From NCBI GenBank assembly GCA_902578815.1, contig CACHEI010000016.1, forward strand, positions 1 through 43,478: a stretch of 43,478 bases of DNA. Direction: 5' to 3'. The notes beneath the pieces are model-generated. The model did not search any database. It saw only the letters and a list, made by a program, of their open reading frames with translations, and had not been told where the DNA came from. Position 1 is the stretch's first letter. Each line of letters opens with the position of its first letter. The position numbers were made by a program, and so were the translations under genes. Source of the stretch: an uncultured SAR116 cluster alpha proteobacterium (GTDB lineage: Bacteria; Pseudomonadota; Alphaproteobacteria; Puniceispirillales; Puniceispirillaceae). Shown here in pieces: positions 1-10,361 of this stretch.

Positions 1-618
1 GATCGCCAGCGGCAGTAATTCGGCAAAAATGCCGGCGCCAAGGCTGCCACCAAGAATTGTGAGATGCAGTGGTTCACCCGGAGCAAGTTTGTTTGGTTTG
101 ATATCAAAAAAAGCCTGCCGTACTGGCATCCCGCCGGTAAAACAGGCGACATTCGTTGGCAGATTGGCCGTTTTTTGCCAGCTTAGTGCCAGATGCCCGG
201 CGTGACTGGCCAACATTTTGTTCGCCTTGCCAAGATAGGCATTCTGTTCATGCACCACTATCGGAATGCGCAGTAGCGCCGCTGTCAAAAGTGGTGGAAA
301 TGAGGGATAGCCGCCAAAACCGATCATCACCACAGGTCGCTTCTTTATTAGCTGCACCACCGATTTTGCCACGCCACCCGACAACAGCACCAGCGCTCGC
401 ACTCGGCGCGGCAATCCCCGTTGAAATGGCGACGCACCTGCAATTATCGTTAGTGGAGTTCCAGAGACCATGGGTGCACCACGCCTATCGGTGAACAAAA
501 GGGTGTTATGGCCCTCTGCCTTCAATTGTTCGGCAACTGCTAGTGCTGGAAAGACGTGACCGCCTGTCCCACCAGCGGCAAGGCAAATTAACTTGCCGGT
601 TTCAAGCCCGCTTGTCAT
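1..618 (-). CDS. murG: MurG, lipid II synthase (N-terminal part, cut by window edge)
   Basis: This is UDP-GlcNAc:undecaprenyl-pyrophosphoryl-MurNAc-pentapeptide GlcNAc transferase, which makes lipid II at the inner face of the membrane. The reverse strand from 618 reads 206 codons without a stop to the window edge. The N-terminus carries the family glycine loop AAGGTGGHVFPA, followed by GFGGYPSFPP, a VVHEQNAYLGKANK segment and a second glycine loop (LGGSLGA), all in the usual order. The ATG at 618 overlaps the ftsW stop as ATGA, so translation is probably coupled. It is the last dcw gene seen here. The C-terminal UDP-GlcNAc-binding half lies outside the window. Confidence 0.96.
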   Translation of the reverse strand, partial: MTSGLETGKLICLAAGGTGGHVFPALAVAEQLKAEGHNTLLFTDRRGAPMVSGTPLTIIAGASPFQRGLPRRVRALVLLSGGVAKSVVQLIKKRPVVMIGFGGYPSFPPLLTAALLRIPIVVHEQNAYLGKANKMLASHAGHLALSWQKTANLPTNVACFTGGMPVRQAFFDIKPNKLAPGEPLHLTILGGSLGAGIFAELLPLAI

Positions 619-1790
619 CGTGCCGCCTCCAGTTTCTCTGTAGTTAAATCAGCAGCCAGGTTGTCGTTGCTGGTGCGATAACGCGAGAAAGTGGACCATG
701 AATTGCGCCGCCTCGTCAGTGCCAACAGTAGCCCCATTGTCAACCCGCTTGCCAGCAAGGAGGAGCCGCCATAGCTGACAAAGGGCAACGTCATGCCCTT
801 TGTGGGGATGAGGTCGACTGACGACGCCATATGAATGGCTGCCTGAACACCAATCTGCATGACCAGGCTCGAGGCGGCAATCAGGCGGAACAATCCCTCA
901 TCTGACATTGCTCTGGCAAAGCCACGCATGACGATAAAGCCATATATTCCGAGCAAGACGAGACAGGCAATCGCACCATATTCTTCCGCTGCGACTGCAA
1001 AAATAAAATCGGAATGTGCATCAGGAAGTTTAAGCTTTACCGTGCCATCACCAGGGCCGACACCAAAGAGTCCGCCTTCGGCAAAGCTTTGGCGGGCGCG
1101 CTCCACCTGCCACGATCCACCCTCGAAGAATTTGTTGATCCGCAGTGTGACGTGGTCGAGATAGAGATAGGCGATATAAAGCGCGAGCGGCGCGATGGCA
1201 ACCGCGCCAAAGACAAACAGCATCGGCATGCCGGCAAGGAACATTTGAAAGCCCCAGGTCAGGACAATTAACGCCGTCATGCCAATATCGGGTTGTAGGA
1301 CCAGCATGGTTACAAGACTAGCCAATAGCGCGGTCGAATAGATCCAGCCAGGAAAGTCCTCCCCCTCACGCCACAGGGTCAATAGCCACGCCGAAACAAT
1401 CGCGAATAGTGGTTTTGCAAATTCGGATGGTTGCAGGTTGAAACCGTACAGAGTGATCCATCGGGTTGCGCCCTTTATTTCGCTGCCGGCAACAATGGCC
1501 ATGATCATCAGGCCGATGACGCCGGCAAGGCCTACCAGCGAGAGCGCCCGGATCGGCTTTGGCTCAAGCATCGAGACGATAATCATGACAGCAAGTGACG
1601 GCAAGATATACAGCAACTGCCTAGCCATAAAATGCTGGGACGGCAGATTGATCAAATTGGCTACCGCCGGTCCGGCGGCCATTATCAGTAGAGACCCCAG
1701 CACCATCAGGAGCATTGCCCCGGCAAGCAGCCATTTGTCAACGGTCCACCACCAGATGCCGACCAGCGAACGGTCAGTTCGATCAAGCAC
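615..1790 (-). CDS. ftsW: FtsW, SEDS-family septal peptidoglycan polymerase
   Basis: FtsW is a polytopic SEDS glycosyltransferase that polymerises lipid II at the septum with FtsI. The protein is 391 residues from the chosen start and has about ten hydrophobic segments. It carries family hallmarks such as QPSEFAKP, the region around DAHSDFIFAVAAEE, and the C-terminal TKGMTLPFVSYGGSS. The GTG at 1790 was chosen because a GGAGG lies five bases upstream. The open frame runs on to 1985, but that part overlaps murD and is not FtsW-like. It overlaps the end of murD by 8 bases and ends in ATGA with murG. Confidence 0.95.
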   Translation of the reverse strand: MLDRTDRSLVGIWWWTVDKWLLAGAMLLMVLGSLLIMAAGPAVANLINLPSQHFMARQLLYILPSLAVMIIVSMLEPKPIRALSLVGLAGVIGLMIMAIVAGSEIKGATRWITLYGFNLQPSEFAKPLFAIVSAWLLTLWREGEDFPGWIYSTALLASLVTMLVLQPDIGMTALIVLTWGFQMFLAGMPMLFVFGAVAIAPLALYIAYLYLDHVTLRINKFFEGGSWQVERARQSFAEGGLFGVGPGDGTVKLKLPDAHSDFIFAVAAEEYGAIACLVLLGIYGFIVMRGFARAMSDEGLFRLIAASSLVMQIGVQAAIHMASSVDLIPTKGMTLPFVSYGGSSLLASGLTMGLLLALTRRRNSWSTFSRYRTSNDNLAADLTTEKLEAAR

Positions 1791-3117
1791 GAGCGCCTCC
1801 CGTGCCTGTTCCGCTAACAGACGCTGCCAGTTGTTGGGCAATGCTGACAAACGTGTCTCCACGATCGGCAAAGCTATCAAACTGGTCAAAAGAGGCTGCG
1901 GCAGGTGCCAGCAGCACAGTCGCAGCAATGCCGCCTGCCCAGGCGTCAGCAAAGGCTGCGGTGGTTGCCTCGTGCAGGCTACCATGGGTTGTCACTGGGC
2001 AGCGCCCTTCGAGCGCACAGGCAAAGATCGGCGCTGATTCTCCAATCAGATATGCGGCCGTCACATGATCAAGCGCGTGTGCCGCCGCGCCAATACCATT
2101 CTCTTTCGCAAGGCCACCCGCAATCCAGTAGATGTTATCAAAAGCCTGTAGCGCCTGTGCTGCGGCTACACCGTTGGTCGCCTTTGAGTCATTGACAAAT
2201 GCGATTGGTCCAGCGCTGGCAACACGCTGCAACCGATGGGGCAGCCCGGCAAAACTTGCCATGCCCTGATTAATACTTGCCCAACCAACGCCAAGCTGGC
2301 GTAGGACGAGGGCGGCTGCTGCGGCATTTTCAGCATTGTGCGTGCCTGTCAATGCGGGACATTTAGCGCTACCGGCTGGGGCATCAATGCTGCGGGCGAT
2401 CTGAACTAATTGACCTTCAGAGGCCTGAGTTGCTGCGAGGCTGCGCACATATGCGTCGCTCTCTCCTAGTATGGCCAGTCCCCCGCCCTTAAGCGCCCGC
2501 AGAATTTGTGCTTTTGCTGCCACGTAGCCATCCATACCACCATGCCGGTCAAGGTGGTCAGGGCTTATATTTAGCACCACACTAACGTCTGTGCGGAGTG
2601 ATGGCGTCGTTTCTAGCTGATAGGAAGACAACTCTAGCACAATCACACCATCTGGACCGGGATCATTAATCTGGCAGGCAGCGTCACCAATGTTGCCGCC
2701 AATGGCAACGGCAATTCCTGCCGTTTCGATGCAATGGCCAACCAGTGCAGTGGTTGTTGATTTTCCGTTCGTTCCAGTGATCCCAACAATGCGCGCTGCC
2801 GGTTGTGCCAGCATTGCGATCTCAATCTCGCTGACCACTTCAATATTGTGTTTGGCGGCTAGTTTGGCCGCCAGATGTGGTGTTGGGTGTGAGTGTGTGA
2901 TCCCGGGACTGATCACCATCATATCAATCTCGGTCCAGGGCCAGTCTGACCAGGGGCGTAGATGCGCATCTTCTGGCAGCTGCTCGGGAATCTTATAGTC
3001 GTCAGCCAGAAATACGGTGGCTCCTGCAGCCAGAAGGGATGCCGCTGCGGCGAGGCCAGATCTACCAAGACCAAGGACTCCAACAATCTTTCCATTTATT
3101 TGTGCTGGTATCAACAT
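1783..3117 (-). CDS. murD: MurD, UDP-MurNAc-L-alanine:D-glutamate ligase
   Basis: This cytoplasmic ATP-dependent ligase adds D-glutamate to UDP-MurNAc-L-Ala. The 444-residue product has the N-terminal Rossmann motif GVLGLGRSG (residues 13-21), the ATP-binding loop GITGTNGKSTT (about 113-122), the central-domain stretch LSSYQLE and NISPDHLDRH. Its length is normal for the family. The ATG at 3117 was chosen. A TTG at 3135 that overlaps the mraY stop is possible and would add six residues. The gene lies between mraY and ftsW, as in other alphaproteobacterial dcw clusters. Confidence 0.95.
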   Translation of the reverse strand: MLIPAQINGKIVGVLGLGRSGLAAAASLLAAGATVFLADDYKIPEQLPEDAHLRPWSDWPWTEIDMMVISPGITHSHPTPHLAAKLAAKHNIEVVSEIEIAMLAQPAARIVGITGTNGKSTTTALVGHCIETAGIAVAIGGNIGDAACQINDPGPDGVIVLELSSYQLETTPSLRTDVSVVLNISPDHLDRHGGMDGYVAAKAQILRALKGGGLAILGESDAYVRSLAATQASEGQLVQIARSIDAPAGSAKCPALTGTHNAENAAAAALVLRQLGVGWASINQGMASFAGLPHRLQRVASAGPIAFVNDSKATNGVAAAQALQAFDNIYWIAGGLAKENGIGAAAHALDHVTAAYLIGESAPIFACALEGRCPVTTHGSLHEATTAAFADAWAGGIAATVLLAPAAASFDQFDSFADRGDTFVSIAQQLAASVSGTGTGGARA

Positions 3118-3131
3118 CGCTTTACATCCCC

Positions 3132-4220
3132 TCAACGCAGCTTCAGGGATGACAGGCCAGCCAGAGCTAGCACAACAGCAATGATCCAGAACCGGATTAC
3201 AATGGTGGATTCCGCCCAGCCCTTACGCTCAAAATGATGATGCAATGGTGCCATCAGGAAAATCCGTTTACCGGTCAATTTGAAAGATGCAACTTGCAAA
3301 ATTACCGACAGTGTTTCTACGACAAACAGACCGCCGGCAATGGCGAGAACAAGCTCGTGCCGGGTGGCAACAGCTATCGCACCAAGTCCGCCGCCGAGTG
3401 CCAGCGATCCGGTATCGCCCATAAAGACCTTTGCTGGAGGAGCATTAAACCACAAAAAGCCGAGTCCGGCCCCAATCAGTGCGCCGCACATTACTGCTAG
3501 ATCACCCGTACCAGGGACATAATTGATCTGCAGATAGGCAGAAAAATTGCTGTTGCCCACGAGATAAGCAATTAGGCCAAAACATGCGGCGACGATCATT
3601 ACTGGAACGATGGCGAGACCATCAAGCCCGTCTGTCAAATTGACCGCATTTGAGGAGCCAACAATTACCAGCATCGCGAAGGGGACATATAATAGTCCCA
3701 TCGTCAGCAGATTATCCTTCAGGAATGGCACAGAAATGCCGTAACGCAGCTGCTCTGGTGATAACTCAATTAGAACCAGGGTGACAAAGAAGGATACCAA
3801 CAACTGCAGGCCGAGTTTCATTCGCCCTGACATGCCGTTATGTGATCGGCTGCGCAGCTTCATCCAATCATCGACACTACCGATAACGCCAAAGCTGAGG
3901 GCAATGGCTAGAACTGGCCACAAATAGGGGTTCGAAAGCGGCATCCACAAGATTGTCGACAGCGCAAATGCGCCAAGAATCAGCAACCCGCCCATTGTTG
4001 GGGTTCCAACCTTGTTGATCAGATGTGACTCCGGCCCATCATCACGGATCGGCTGACCCTCTTCCTGGTTAGTTTTGAGCCAGCGAATTATCATCGGCCC
4101 AAACATTAGACTCAGTATCAGCGAAGTAATTGTTGCACCTCCCGTTCGAAAGGTAATGTAACGGAAAAGATTGAAGGGCTGAAACTCGGCAGCCAACGGT
4201 ACGAGCAGGTCAGGCAGCAT
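3132..4220 (-). CDS. mraY: MraY, phospho-MurNAc-pentapeptide translocase
   Basis: This integral membrane enzyme transfers phospho-MurNAc-pentapeptide to undecaprenyl phosphate to give lipid I. The 362-residue product has about ten membrane segments. It shows the catalytic aspartate motif [10 protein letters not shown], the [10 protein letters not shown] loop, the [12 protein letters not shown] loop and the C-terminal APLHHHFE, all diagnostic of MraY. The ATG at 4220 follows a strong GGAGGGGGAG. An in-frame extension to 4256 lies inside murF and is not family-like. The start overlaps the murF stop by 11 bases. Confidence 0.96.
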   Translation of the reverse strand: MLPDLLVPLAAEFQPFNLFRYITFRTGGATITSLILSLMFGPMIIRWLKTNQEEGQPIRDDGPESHLINKVGTPTMGGLLILGAFALSTILWMPLSNPYLWPVLAIALSFGVIGSVDDWMKLRSRSHNGMSGRMKLGLQLLVSFFVTLVLIELSPEQLRYGISVPFLKDNLLTMGLLYVPFAMLVIVGSSNAVNLTDGLDGLAIVPVMIVAACFGLIAYLVGNSNFSAYLQINYVPGTGDLAVMCGALIGAGLGFLWFNAPPAKVFMGDTGSLALGGGLGAIAVATRHELVLAIAGGLFVVETLSVILQVASFKLTGKRIFLMAPLHHHFERKGWAESTIVIRFWIIAVVLALAGLSSLKLR

Positions 4221-5712
4221 GGGGCTCCCCCTCCTGCAGGCCAGCGTGTCTGGCAAAGTCTGTTGTGTTTTCTGGTTTTGGATTCAGACCAGCAATGAGT
4301 GCATTGGCGACATGATGTGCGCCTGATCCATTTGATCCCTTGATAAAAATCCGATCATTTTCCTGAACAATTCTGGCAAGCAGATTGGTTGCCTGGTCGC
4401 TATCATCGACAACGTGACAGGCCACTGTTGGACAGGCTGCTGCCAATGCCGCCGTAACGCGGCCCATTTCTGGGCCAAGGGCAATCACCTCACGTGGCAT
4501 GAGCCGTGTTAGTAGTGGGACAAGTGCATCATGCGCCGTGCCGGCACCGTCACCCAGTTCCAGCATGTCAGAAAGAACCATGATTTGTGGCGGCATGCTG
4601 GCAAGTTCGGCGAGCGCAGCCCCCATCGAAGCCGGACCTGCATTGTAGCTGTCATCGACAAGTGTTATCGGTTGCTGGTTGAAGATGCCATTATACTGCG
4701 CGCCTCGCCCTGGTAGATCAGAAAAATCAACCAGATGTCTGGCAGCTTCGGTAACGTCAAGGCCCAGTGTCTCGATCACTGCCAAAATGCCGATTGCATT
4801 CAAAGCCCAGTGAGGCGCACGCATGCCAAGCGAGAAACAGAGTTGGACGCCGCCACAATCAGCCTCTATTTTGCGCCCATTTTTGGTCGCGGTGCTGGAC
4901 AGCAGGCAGAATTCGGAATCATTACTTGCGCCAAAGCTGATAATGCGATTGGCACCTGCCAGTTTGGCACGGCGTGACAGCTCATCGAAGAATTCATCAT
5001 CCCTGTTCAGTACGGCAACACCAAGTCCGCAGAGCCCGTCAAAAATCTCTGCCTTGGCAGCGGCAATATCGGCAAGTGAGGCAAAAAAGCCAGCATGTGA
5101 GTCAGCAATGCACGTGATTAGGGCGATGTCAGGACCAGCCATGAGGCTGAGATCGGCGATCTCGCCGGGGGCGTTCATGCCCATTTCCTGGACGGCAACC
5201 GGAGTATCCACTGGCAGAGCGGCTAGTGTCAGCGGCACGCCGACATGATTGTTAAAACTAGCCCTGTTCGCGTGACATCCGCCCATGCGTTGTAAAATAT
5301 GCGCCAGCATCTCCTTGCTTCCTGTCTTGCCAACCGATCCGGTAATGCCGACAAGGCGGCCACCTACCTTTTGATGGGCAATGCGTCCCCTGACTGCTAG
5401 GTCGCCAAGTGCCTGTAGACTGTCTTCCACCAGAATCTGTGTGCAACCTCCCGCAGAGAGCGCAGGGTCATCAATGAGGCGCGAGACCAATGCGGCCCGC
5501 GCCCCATTTTTTGCCGCAGCAACGACGAAGTCATGACCATCAGCCTGTTTGCCAGGGAGGGCGACAAACAGGCTGCCTTCGTGGCATCTGCGGCTGTCGA
5601 TGGTGATATCGGTGATGACAAAATCAGCGCTTTGTCCTGCGACGATATGGCCACCAGTCCGGGCCTGAATTTCGATAGCGTGAAGCGCCGTTAAAGGCAG
5701 GTGATTATTCAT
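4210..5712 (-). CDS. murF: MurF, UDP-MurNAc-tripeptide D-Ala-D-Ala ligase
   Basis: MurF adds D-Ala-D-Ala to the UDP-MurNAc tripeptide and completes the cytoplasmic precursor. The protein is 500 residues, at the long end for the family. It has an N-terminal substrate-binding domain ([16 protein letters not shown]), an ATP loop [14 protein letters not shown] near residues 123-135, the [10 protein letters not shown] segment, and a C-terminal ligase domain with [11 protein letters not shown] and [10 protein letters not shown]. The ATG at 5712 overlaps the murE stop as ATGA. Confidence 0.95.
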   Translation of the reverse strand: MNNHLPLTALHAIEIQARTGGHIVAGQSADFVITDITIDSRRCHEGSLFVALPGKQADGHDFVVAAAKNGARAALVSRLIDDPALSAGGCTQILVEDSLQALGDLAVRGRIAHQKVGGRLVGITGSVGKTGSKEMLAHILQRMGGCHANRASFNNHVGVPLTLAALPVDTPVAVQEMGMNAPGEIADLSLMAGPDIALITCIADSHAGFFASLADIAAAKAEIFDGLCGLGVAVLNRDDEFFDELSRRAKLAGANRIISFGASNDSEFCLLSSTATKNGRKIEADCGGVQLCFSLGMRAPHWALNAIGILAVIETLGLDVTEAARHLVDFSDLPGRGAQYNGIFNQQPITLVDDSYNAGPASMGAALAELASMPPQIMVLSDMLELGDGAGTAHDALVPLLTRLMPREVIALGPEMGRVTAALAAACPTVACHVVDDSDQATNLLARIVQENDRIFIKGSNGSGAHHVANALIAGLNPKPENTTDFARHAGLQEGEPHAA

Positions 5713-7262
5713 TGTCCGCCAACCACCTCTACTGCTTTGGTTGCCCGCACATCAATCAATGTTGAAATAGCATTCTTGGCGACATTCGCATCGCTGAAGG
5801 GCAGTGTTTCGTCGCCTATAAGCTGTACCGTCTCGTGGCCCTTGCCGGCAATCAGCAGCACATCACCTCTTCTAAGGTCACCGATTGCGGTGGCAATGGC
5901 CTTGTCACGACCTGCGATCTCGATCGCATTAGGGCAGTTGGTAATGATCGCATTACGAATGGCGCTAGCATCCTCGGAACGTGGATTGTCATCTGTCACA
6001 AAAGTCAGATCAGCATTGGCGCAAGCAATTTCTCCCATCATCGGGCGTTTGCCGGGATCACGCTCACCGCCACAGCCAAACAGCACCGCAAGCCTGCCGG
6101 TTACTTCTGGTCGCAACGCAGCCAGTGCGGCCGCCAGCGCATCTGGTGTGTGTGCGTAATCAACCACGATCTGCGCTCCATCTGGATGTCCGGATACTGT
6201 TTGCATACGCCCAGTAGCCGCCCTGAGAAAAGCGATGGCGTGCAGGGAGTCCTGCAGGGGCAGGCCACTCACATGACCCATGATTGCCGCGGTCAAAGCG
6301 TTCATCGCTTGAAAGGTGCCGGACAATGCGAGCGGAATGTGCCAATCGTGATCCTGATGACTAATAGTCATTTGCAACATGCCGGCAACAGGCTCAATCC
6401 TGATGATTTGAAAATCCGCATCTGAGGCAAAGCCAAGCGTTACCGTCACGCGCGGCGTGGTTTTGTCAGCAGTGATCATATTGGCCAGTTTGCGGCCATA
6501 CGGATCATCAATATTAATTACTGCAAAACCGGCATGCATCAGAATGTCGGTGAACAGCCGCGCCTTCGCCGCAAAATAGGCGTCCATGTCATGATGATGG
6601 TCAAGATGGTCACGGGTAAGATTGGTAAAAGCCGCGACATGGATGTTTAGACCGTCAAGCCGATATTGCTCAAGCCCATGGCTGCTCGCTTCCAGCGCTA
6701 GATGGGTGATGCCAGCTTTTTCAAGTACATTGAGGTTACTGTGCAGGCTGATAGCGTCGGGTGTTGTCAGTGAGGGCAGATCAATCATCTTGCCCTTGAG
6801 TTTGCGTGTATCTGTTCCCTGCACCCCAAGCGTGCCGAGTGAGGCAGAGTCCCAGGTGACGCGTTTCCAGATCTGACGAAGAAATTCTGCGGTCGAAGTT
6901 TTGCCATTGGTGCCGGTCACTGCGGCTATCATTGATGGCTGCCGTGGCCAAAATTTGGCGGCTGCACCTGCAAGCACCCGCCGGGGATTGTTTGTTTGGA
7001 TGACTGGCGTGCCAGCCCCTATGAGTGCGCTTAGACTATCATCCAGATCTCGGTTGTCGGTGACAATTGCGATGGCACCGGCATCAACTGCTCTCCGGCA
7101 GAATTGCCGCCCGTCAGATTTTGTTCCAGCTATCGCAAAAAACAAGTGACCACAACGAATTTTGCGTGAGTCCTCACTTAAGCCGGTGACGGCAAGCTCG
7201 CCGGTAGCTGTTGGCAGCGTTGTCTCTATCAGGCTCGTTGGCAGCAGGTCAGAAAGTCGCAA
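5709..7262 (-). CDS. murE: MurE, UDP-MurNAc-dipeptide:meso-diaminopimelate ligase
   Basis: MurE adds the third stem-peptide residue. The ATP loop VTGTNGKTST is at about residues 115-124, and the meso-DAP-type signature DNPR is at about 425-428 (DDNPRSED). The cell wall is therefore expected to be the Gram-negative m-DAP type. The TTG at 7262 was chosen because the purine-rich GGAGAGGAG precedes it and the next residues match family N-termini. This gives 517 residues. The open frame to 7334 lies inside ftsI. It overlaps the ftsI end by 14 bases and the murF start by 4. Confidence 0.95.
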   Translation of the reverse strand: MRLSDLLPTSLIETTLPTATGELAVTGLSEDSRKIRCGHLFFAIAGTKSDGRQFCRRAVDAGAIAIVTDNRDLDDSLSALIGAGTPVIQTNNPRRVLAGAAAKFWPRQPSMIAAVTGTNGKTSTAEFLRQIWKRVTWDSASLGTLGVQGTDTRKLKGKMIDLPSLTTPDAISLHSNLNVLEKAGITHLALEASSHGLEQYRLDGLNIHVAAFTNLTRDHLDHHHDMDAYFAAKARLFTDILMHAGFAVINIDDPYGRKLANMITADKTTPRVTVTLGFASDADFQIIRIEPVAGMLQMTISHQDHDWHIPLALSGTFQAMNALTAAIMGHVSGLPLQDSLHAIAFLRAATGRMQTVSGHPDGAQIVVDYAHTPDALAAALAALRPEVTGRLAVLFGCGGERDPGKRPMMGEIACANADLTFVTDDNPRSEDASAIRNAIITNCPNAIEIAGRDKAIATAIGDLRRGDVLLIAGKGHETVQLIGDETLPFSDANVAKNAISTLIDVRATKAVEVVGGQ

Positions 7263-8973
7263 GAGTTTTCTTCTCCTCTCCAATTTGCAAATCAACACGA
7301 AGTGCCTGACGAATTTTGGGCGATTTTTCGTCAACAGGAAGAATGCCGAGCAGTGGTGCTGCCTGTTCGACGATGCGCTTTACCGCAGGCGCAGCAACCC
7401 AGCCACCCGTTGCATAGCCGTAGGATTTTTTCTGCCCTTTAGGCTCATCAACCATCACCGCTAGAACATACCGTGGGTCGTGAACGGGGAAGGTGGCGAC
7501 AAAATTGGCCAAATTAGCTTTTTTGTTATAGCCGTTCCTAAGAACCTTCTCGGCGGTTCCGGTCTTTCCGCCAACCATGTAGCCTGGCGCTTCGGCAAAA
7601 TTGCCGGTGCCATCAGGGTGCGAGACGACCAGCCGCATCATCGAGCGGACATTTCGCGCGGTCTCGGCTGAAAAGACACGAGTCTCGATTGGATTTTCTC
7701 CGGCTTGCCGTTTTAGCAGGGTTGGTGTTACCCACAGACCCTCACCACTCGCAGCCCCGACCGCGCTGGCCAGATGCACCGGCGAGATGGAAATGCCATG
7801 GCCATAGGAAACTGTCATAGTTTCAACCTGTTTCCACTGCCGGGGGCTAAGCGGGCGGCCGACTTCCGGCAATTCGAGTGGCAGATAGTCAAGCAGCCCC
7901 AGTTTTTCCAAGAACAGCCGCTGCGTTTGCGCGCCGATTGCCTCGGCTATCTTTGCTGATCCGATGTTCGAGGAGTAGACAAGAATTTCAGAGATGTTAA
8001 GCGGGCGCTCATAGACATGGTAATCATTAATAGTGAACTTTGAGACACGCAGCGGCTTGGCCACATCATAGGTTTGACCCAACTGAACAGCGCCACTCTC
8101 GAGGGCAATGGCCGTGTTTAGTATTTTCAAGGTCGACCCCATCTCATACAATCCTTTAGTGGCGCGGTTAAAGCGCGCATCTGCGCTGATCCTGCCAAGA
8201 TGGTTTGGATTGAAATCAGGCAATGATACCATTGCTAAAATCTCACCGTTTCTAATGTCGAGCAGAACGCCAGCGCCACCAATTGCTTCAAACTCGTTAA
8301 TTTGGTTTGATATTTCTTTTGCAAGAATGGCTTGTATTCCAATATCAATCGACAGAGTGATATCATTGCCAGCCATCAGCTGTGCCTCCATTGATTTTTC
8401 CACACCAGCTATACCGTGATTTTGTGGGTCGACTTGACCGAGAATATGCGCGGCCAAATTGCCTCTAGGGTAGGCGCGTAGCATACCGTCACGAAAATAG
8501 ACGCCGGGAATGCCAAGCCCAAGAATGGTGGCATGCCGTTCGGGGGTCAGTTTGCGGTCAAGTTCGACGTAACGGGTGTCTTTCTGCAGCAACCTGGTTA
8601 GGCTGGCCTCGTCATGATGCTTAATTAGTGGGGCAAGCAGCCGGGCGGCATCAGCCACATCCATGATTTCGTTTGGGTCGGCATGTAGAATAGTCATTGG
8701 CAGATTGGTCGCTATCAACCGACCGCGGCGATCGAGGATCTGACCCCTGTCGGCAGCACCAGCGAGCGGCGCCGGGTTGACGCTGGCGGCTTCGGTGGCC
8801 GTCGCGAGGGTGACGATTCGAACGCCGATGGTAATGAACACGGCCAGCGCGATGAAACAGCTGGCGACGAGCCTGCATTCGGCTATGTGTCGTGATTTTG
8901 CCGGATCAGGCCGGTCCGGAAAGATCAGCCGGCGTGCTGCCATCAAAGCCTTTGTTTTCCTAATCTGGGTCAT
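7249..8973 (-). CDS. ftsI: FtsI / PBP3, septal class B transpeptidase
   Basis: This division-specific DD-transpeptidase cross-links septal peptidoglycan with FtsW. The 574-residue protein has a short basic cytoplasmic tail, one membrane anchor at about 35-57, and a pedestal domain that begins with RGQILDRRGRLIATN. The penicillin-binding motifs are in order: SxxK as STLK at 280-283, SxN as SSN at 334-336, and KTG at 470-472. The length is normal. The ATG at 8973 overlaps the ftsL stop as ATGA. Confidence 0.96.
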   Translation of the reverse strand: MTQIRKTKALMAARRLIFPDRPDPAKSRHIAECRLVASCFIALAVFITIGVRIVTLATATEAASVNPAPLAGAADRGQILDRRGRLIATNLPMTILHADPNEIMDVADAARLLAPLIKHHDEASLTRLLQKDTRYVELDRKLTPERHATILGLGIPGVYFRDGMLRAYPRGNLAAHILGQVDPQNHGIAGVEKSMEAQLMAGNDITLSIDIGIQAILAKEISNQINEFEAIGGAGVLLDIRNGEILAMVSLPDFNPNHLGRISADARFNRATKGLYEMGSTLKILNTAIALESGAVQLGQTYDVAKPLRVSKFTINDYHVYERPLNISEILVYSSNIGSAKIAEAIGAQTQRLFLEKLGLLDYLPLELPEVGRPLSPRQWKQVETMTVSYGHGISISPVHLASAVGAASGEGLWVTPTLLKRQAGENPIETRVFSAETARNVRSMMRLVVSHPDGTGNFAEAPGYMVGGKTGTAEKVLRNGYNKKANLANFVATFPVHDPRYVLAVMVDEPKGQKKSYGYATGGWVAAPAVKRIVEQAAPLLGILPVDEKSPKIRQALRVDLQIGEEKKTLATF

Positions 8974-9362
8974 GGCTGAGTGGCTCCTGATCTGTAGATT
9001 TCGCTGAATAAATACAATTTAGGGGCGATGCTGTCGCCGGCTGCCAGCCTCATCTGTCCAGGGCCAACGACACGATCCTTGAATTCAGGGACAAGCCGCA
9101 TTGGAATCGCGTCGATCGTCAACACTCTGCTCTTGGCAATTGGCCGCATACCAAGCAGGCGATAAGACAGTTCCATGATACGCTCCGGCCGCGAAAGATA
9201 CGCCCACTCTGCCTCCAGAACCGCAATTTCTCTTTCGGTCTTGCTAATTTCAGATTCCAGCGTAGCAAGTTTGCTTTGACGAATATCGATTCCCGTCTTG
9301 ACCTGATACAAGATGGTGCCAAGTGTGGCGAGAAAGAGGGCACATAACAGAATGATCCGCAT
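8970..9362 (-). CDS. ftsL: FtsL-like bitopic division protein
   Basis: This 130-residue protein has an N-terminal membrane segment (about residues 3-20) and then a heptad-like coiled coil around residues 28-55 rich in Leu, Glu and Lys. This is the usual layout of FtsL, which joins FtsB/FtsQ to FtsWI. FtsL proteins diverge strongly in sequence, so the assignment rests on topology and on position between rsmH and ftsI. It starts 3 bases after the rsmH stop. Confidence 0.85.
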   Translation of the reverse strand: MRIILLCALFLATLGTILYQVKTGIDIRQSKLATLESEISKTEREIAVLEAEWAYLSRPERIMELSYRLLGMRPIAKSRVLTIDAIPMRLVPEFKDRVVGPGQMRLAAGDSIAPKLYLFSEIYRSGATQP

Positions 9363-9365
9363 GAT

Positions 9366-10361
9366 CTAGCTCCCTCCTTGCCTATAGGGAGTGTCATCAT
9401 CGGCGGCGATTGCAGGTGCCGTGGTGCGGCAAGCAACACGCAGCTTTGCTGAGCGCGCACGGGCGTTCTCCGACTGTTCGTTGGCACTTGGCACAACCGC
9501 TTTGCGATCCAGAAATTCAAAGGTAGGGGCGGGGCCGTCAATATCCGGTATGTGGCGTGATGGTCGCGCTGCGCCCCTACTTCGCGCCGTCATGAAGTGT
9601 TTGACGATTCTGTCCTCGAGTGAATGAAAAGATACCACTGCCAAAACGGCGCCTGGCTCCAACATCGACTCGACAGCGGAAAGACCATCTGTCAACTCAT
9701 CAAGTTCCCGGTTGATGTAGATACGCAACGCCTGAAAACTGCGTGTAGCCGGGTCGATCTGTCCGGGCCGTTTTGCCGGCATCACCGCGTGGATAATTGC
9801 GGCCAACTGGCTTGTGGTGGTGATCGGTTCATCCTTGCGGGCGCTAACAATCGCCTTGGCAATGCGCCGTGACGCCTTTTCTTCGCCATAATCCCACAGG
9901 ATCTGCGCAAGCATCCGTTCATCTGCTTGCATCAAGACATCTGCTGCGCTGTAACCGCTTTTGGACATACGCATGTCAAGTGGGCCGTCTGTGCGGAAAG
10001 AAAAACCACGCTCAGGTTGGTCAAGCTGGGTCGAGCAGACGCCCAGGTCAAAGGCTGCACCGGCCAACCGTATATCAGGGTTAATCAATCTGGCGATCTG
10101 TGAGAAACAACCTTCAACAAGCGAAAAACGGCCTGCGAATTCAGCAAGCATGGGCTGACCGCGCTGGATTGCATCAGGGTCGCGGTCAACAGCGATTACT
10201 TTGCAACTCGCTGCCTCAAGCAGTGCCCGGCTGTAGCCGCCATTACCAAATGTGGCATCAAGATAAATTGCGTCATCAGCTGGGGACAGTGCAGCTACCA
10301 CCTCACGCAACAGGACCGATTTGTGGAGCGCTTGATGGGGAAGCTGCTGCTCTAGCATCAT
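9366..10361 (-). CDS. rsmH: RsmH (MraW), 16S rRNA C1402 N4-methyltransferase
   Basis: RsmH methylates 16S rRNA C1402 in the decoding centre using S-adenosylmethionine. The 331-residue protein starts with the typical HKSVLLREVVAAL and then the SAM loop DATFGNGGYSRALL. DLGVCSTQLDQPERGFSF and VVSFHSLEDRIVKHF are both hallmark segments. Two ATG codons are adjacent (10361 and 10358). The first overlaps the mraZ stop as ATGA. The position directly after mraZ is universal in dcw clusters. Confidence 0.96.
   Translation of the reverse strand: MMLEQQLPHQALHKSVLLREVVAALSPADDAIYLDATFGNGGYSRALLEAASCKVIAVDRDPDAIQRGQPMLAEFAGRFSLVEGCFSQIARLINPDIRLAGAAFDLGVCSTQLDQPERGFSFRTDGPLDMRMSKSGYSAADVLMQADERMLAQILWDYGEEKASRRIAKAIVSARKDEPITTTSQLAAIIHAVMPAKRPGQIDPATRSFQALRIYINRELDELTDGLSAVESMLEPGAVLAVVSFHSLEDRIVKHFMTARSRGAARPSRHIPDIDGPAPTFEFLDRKAVVPSANEQSENARARSAKLRVACRTTAPAIAADDDTPYRQGGS

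Noticed and set aside
1905..2195. Frames opposite murD and many others within the dcw cluster
   Set aside because: Shadows of strongly identified genes on the other strand.
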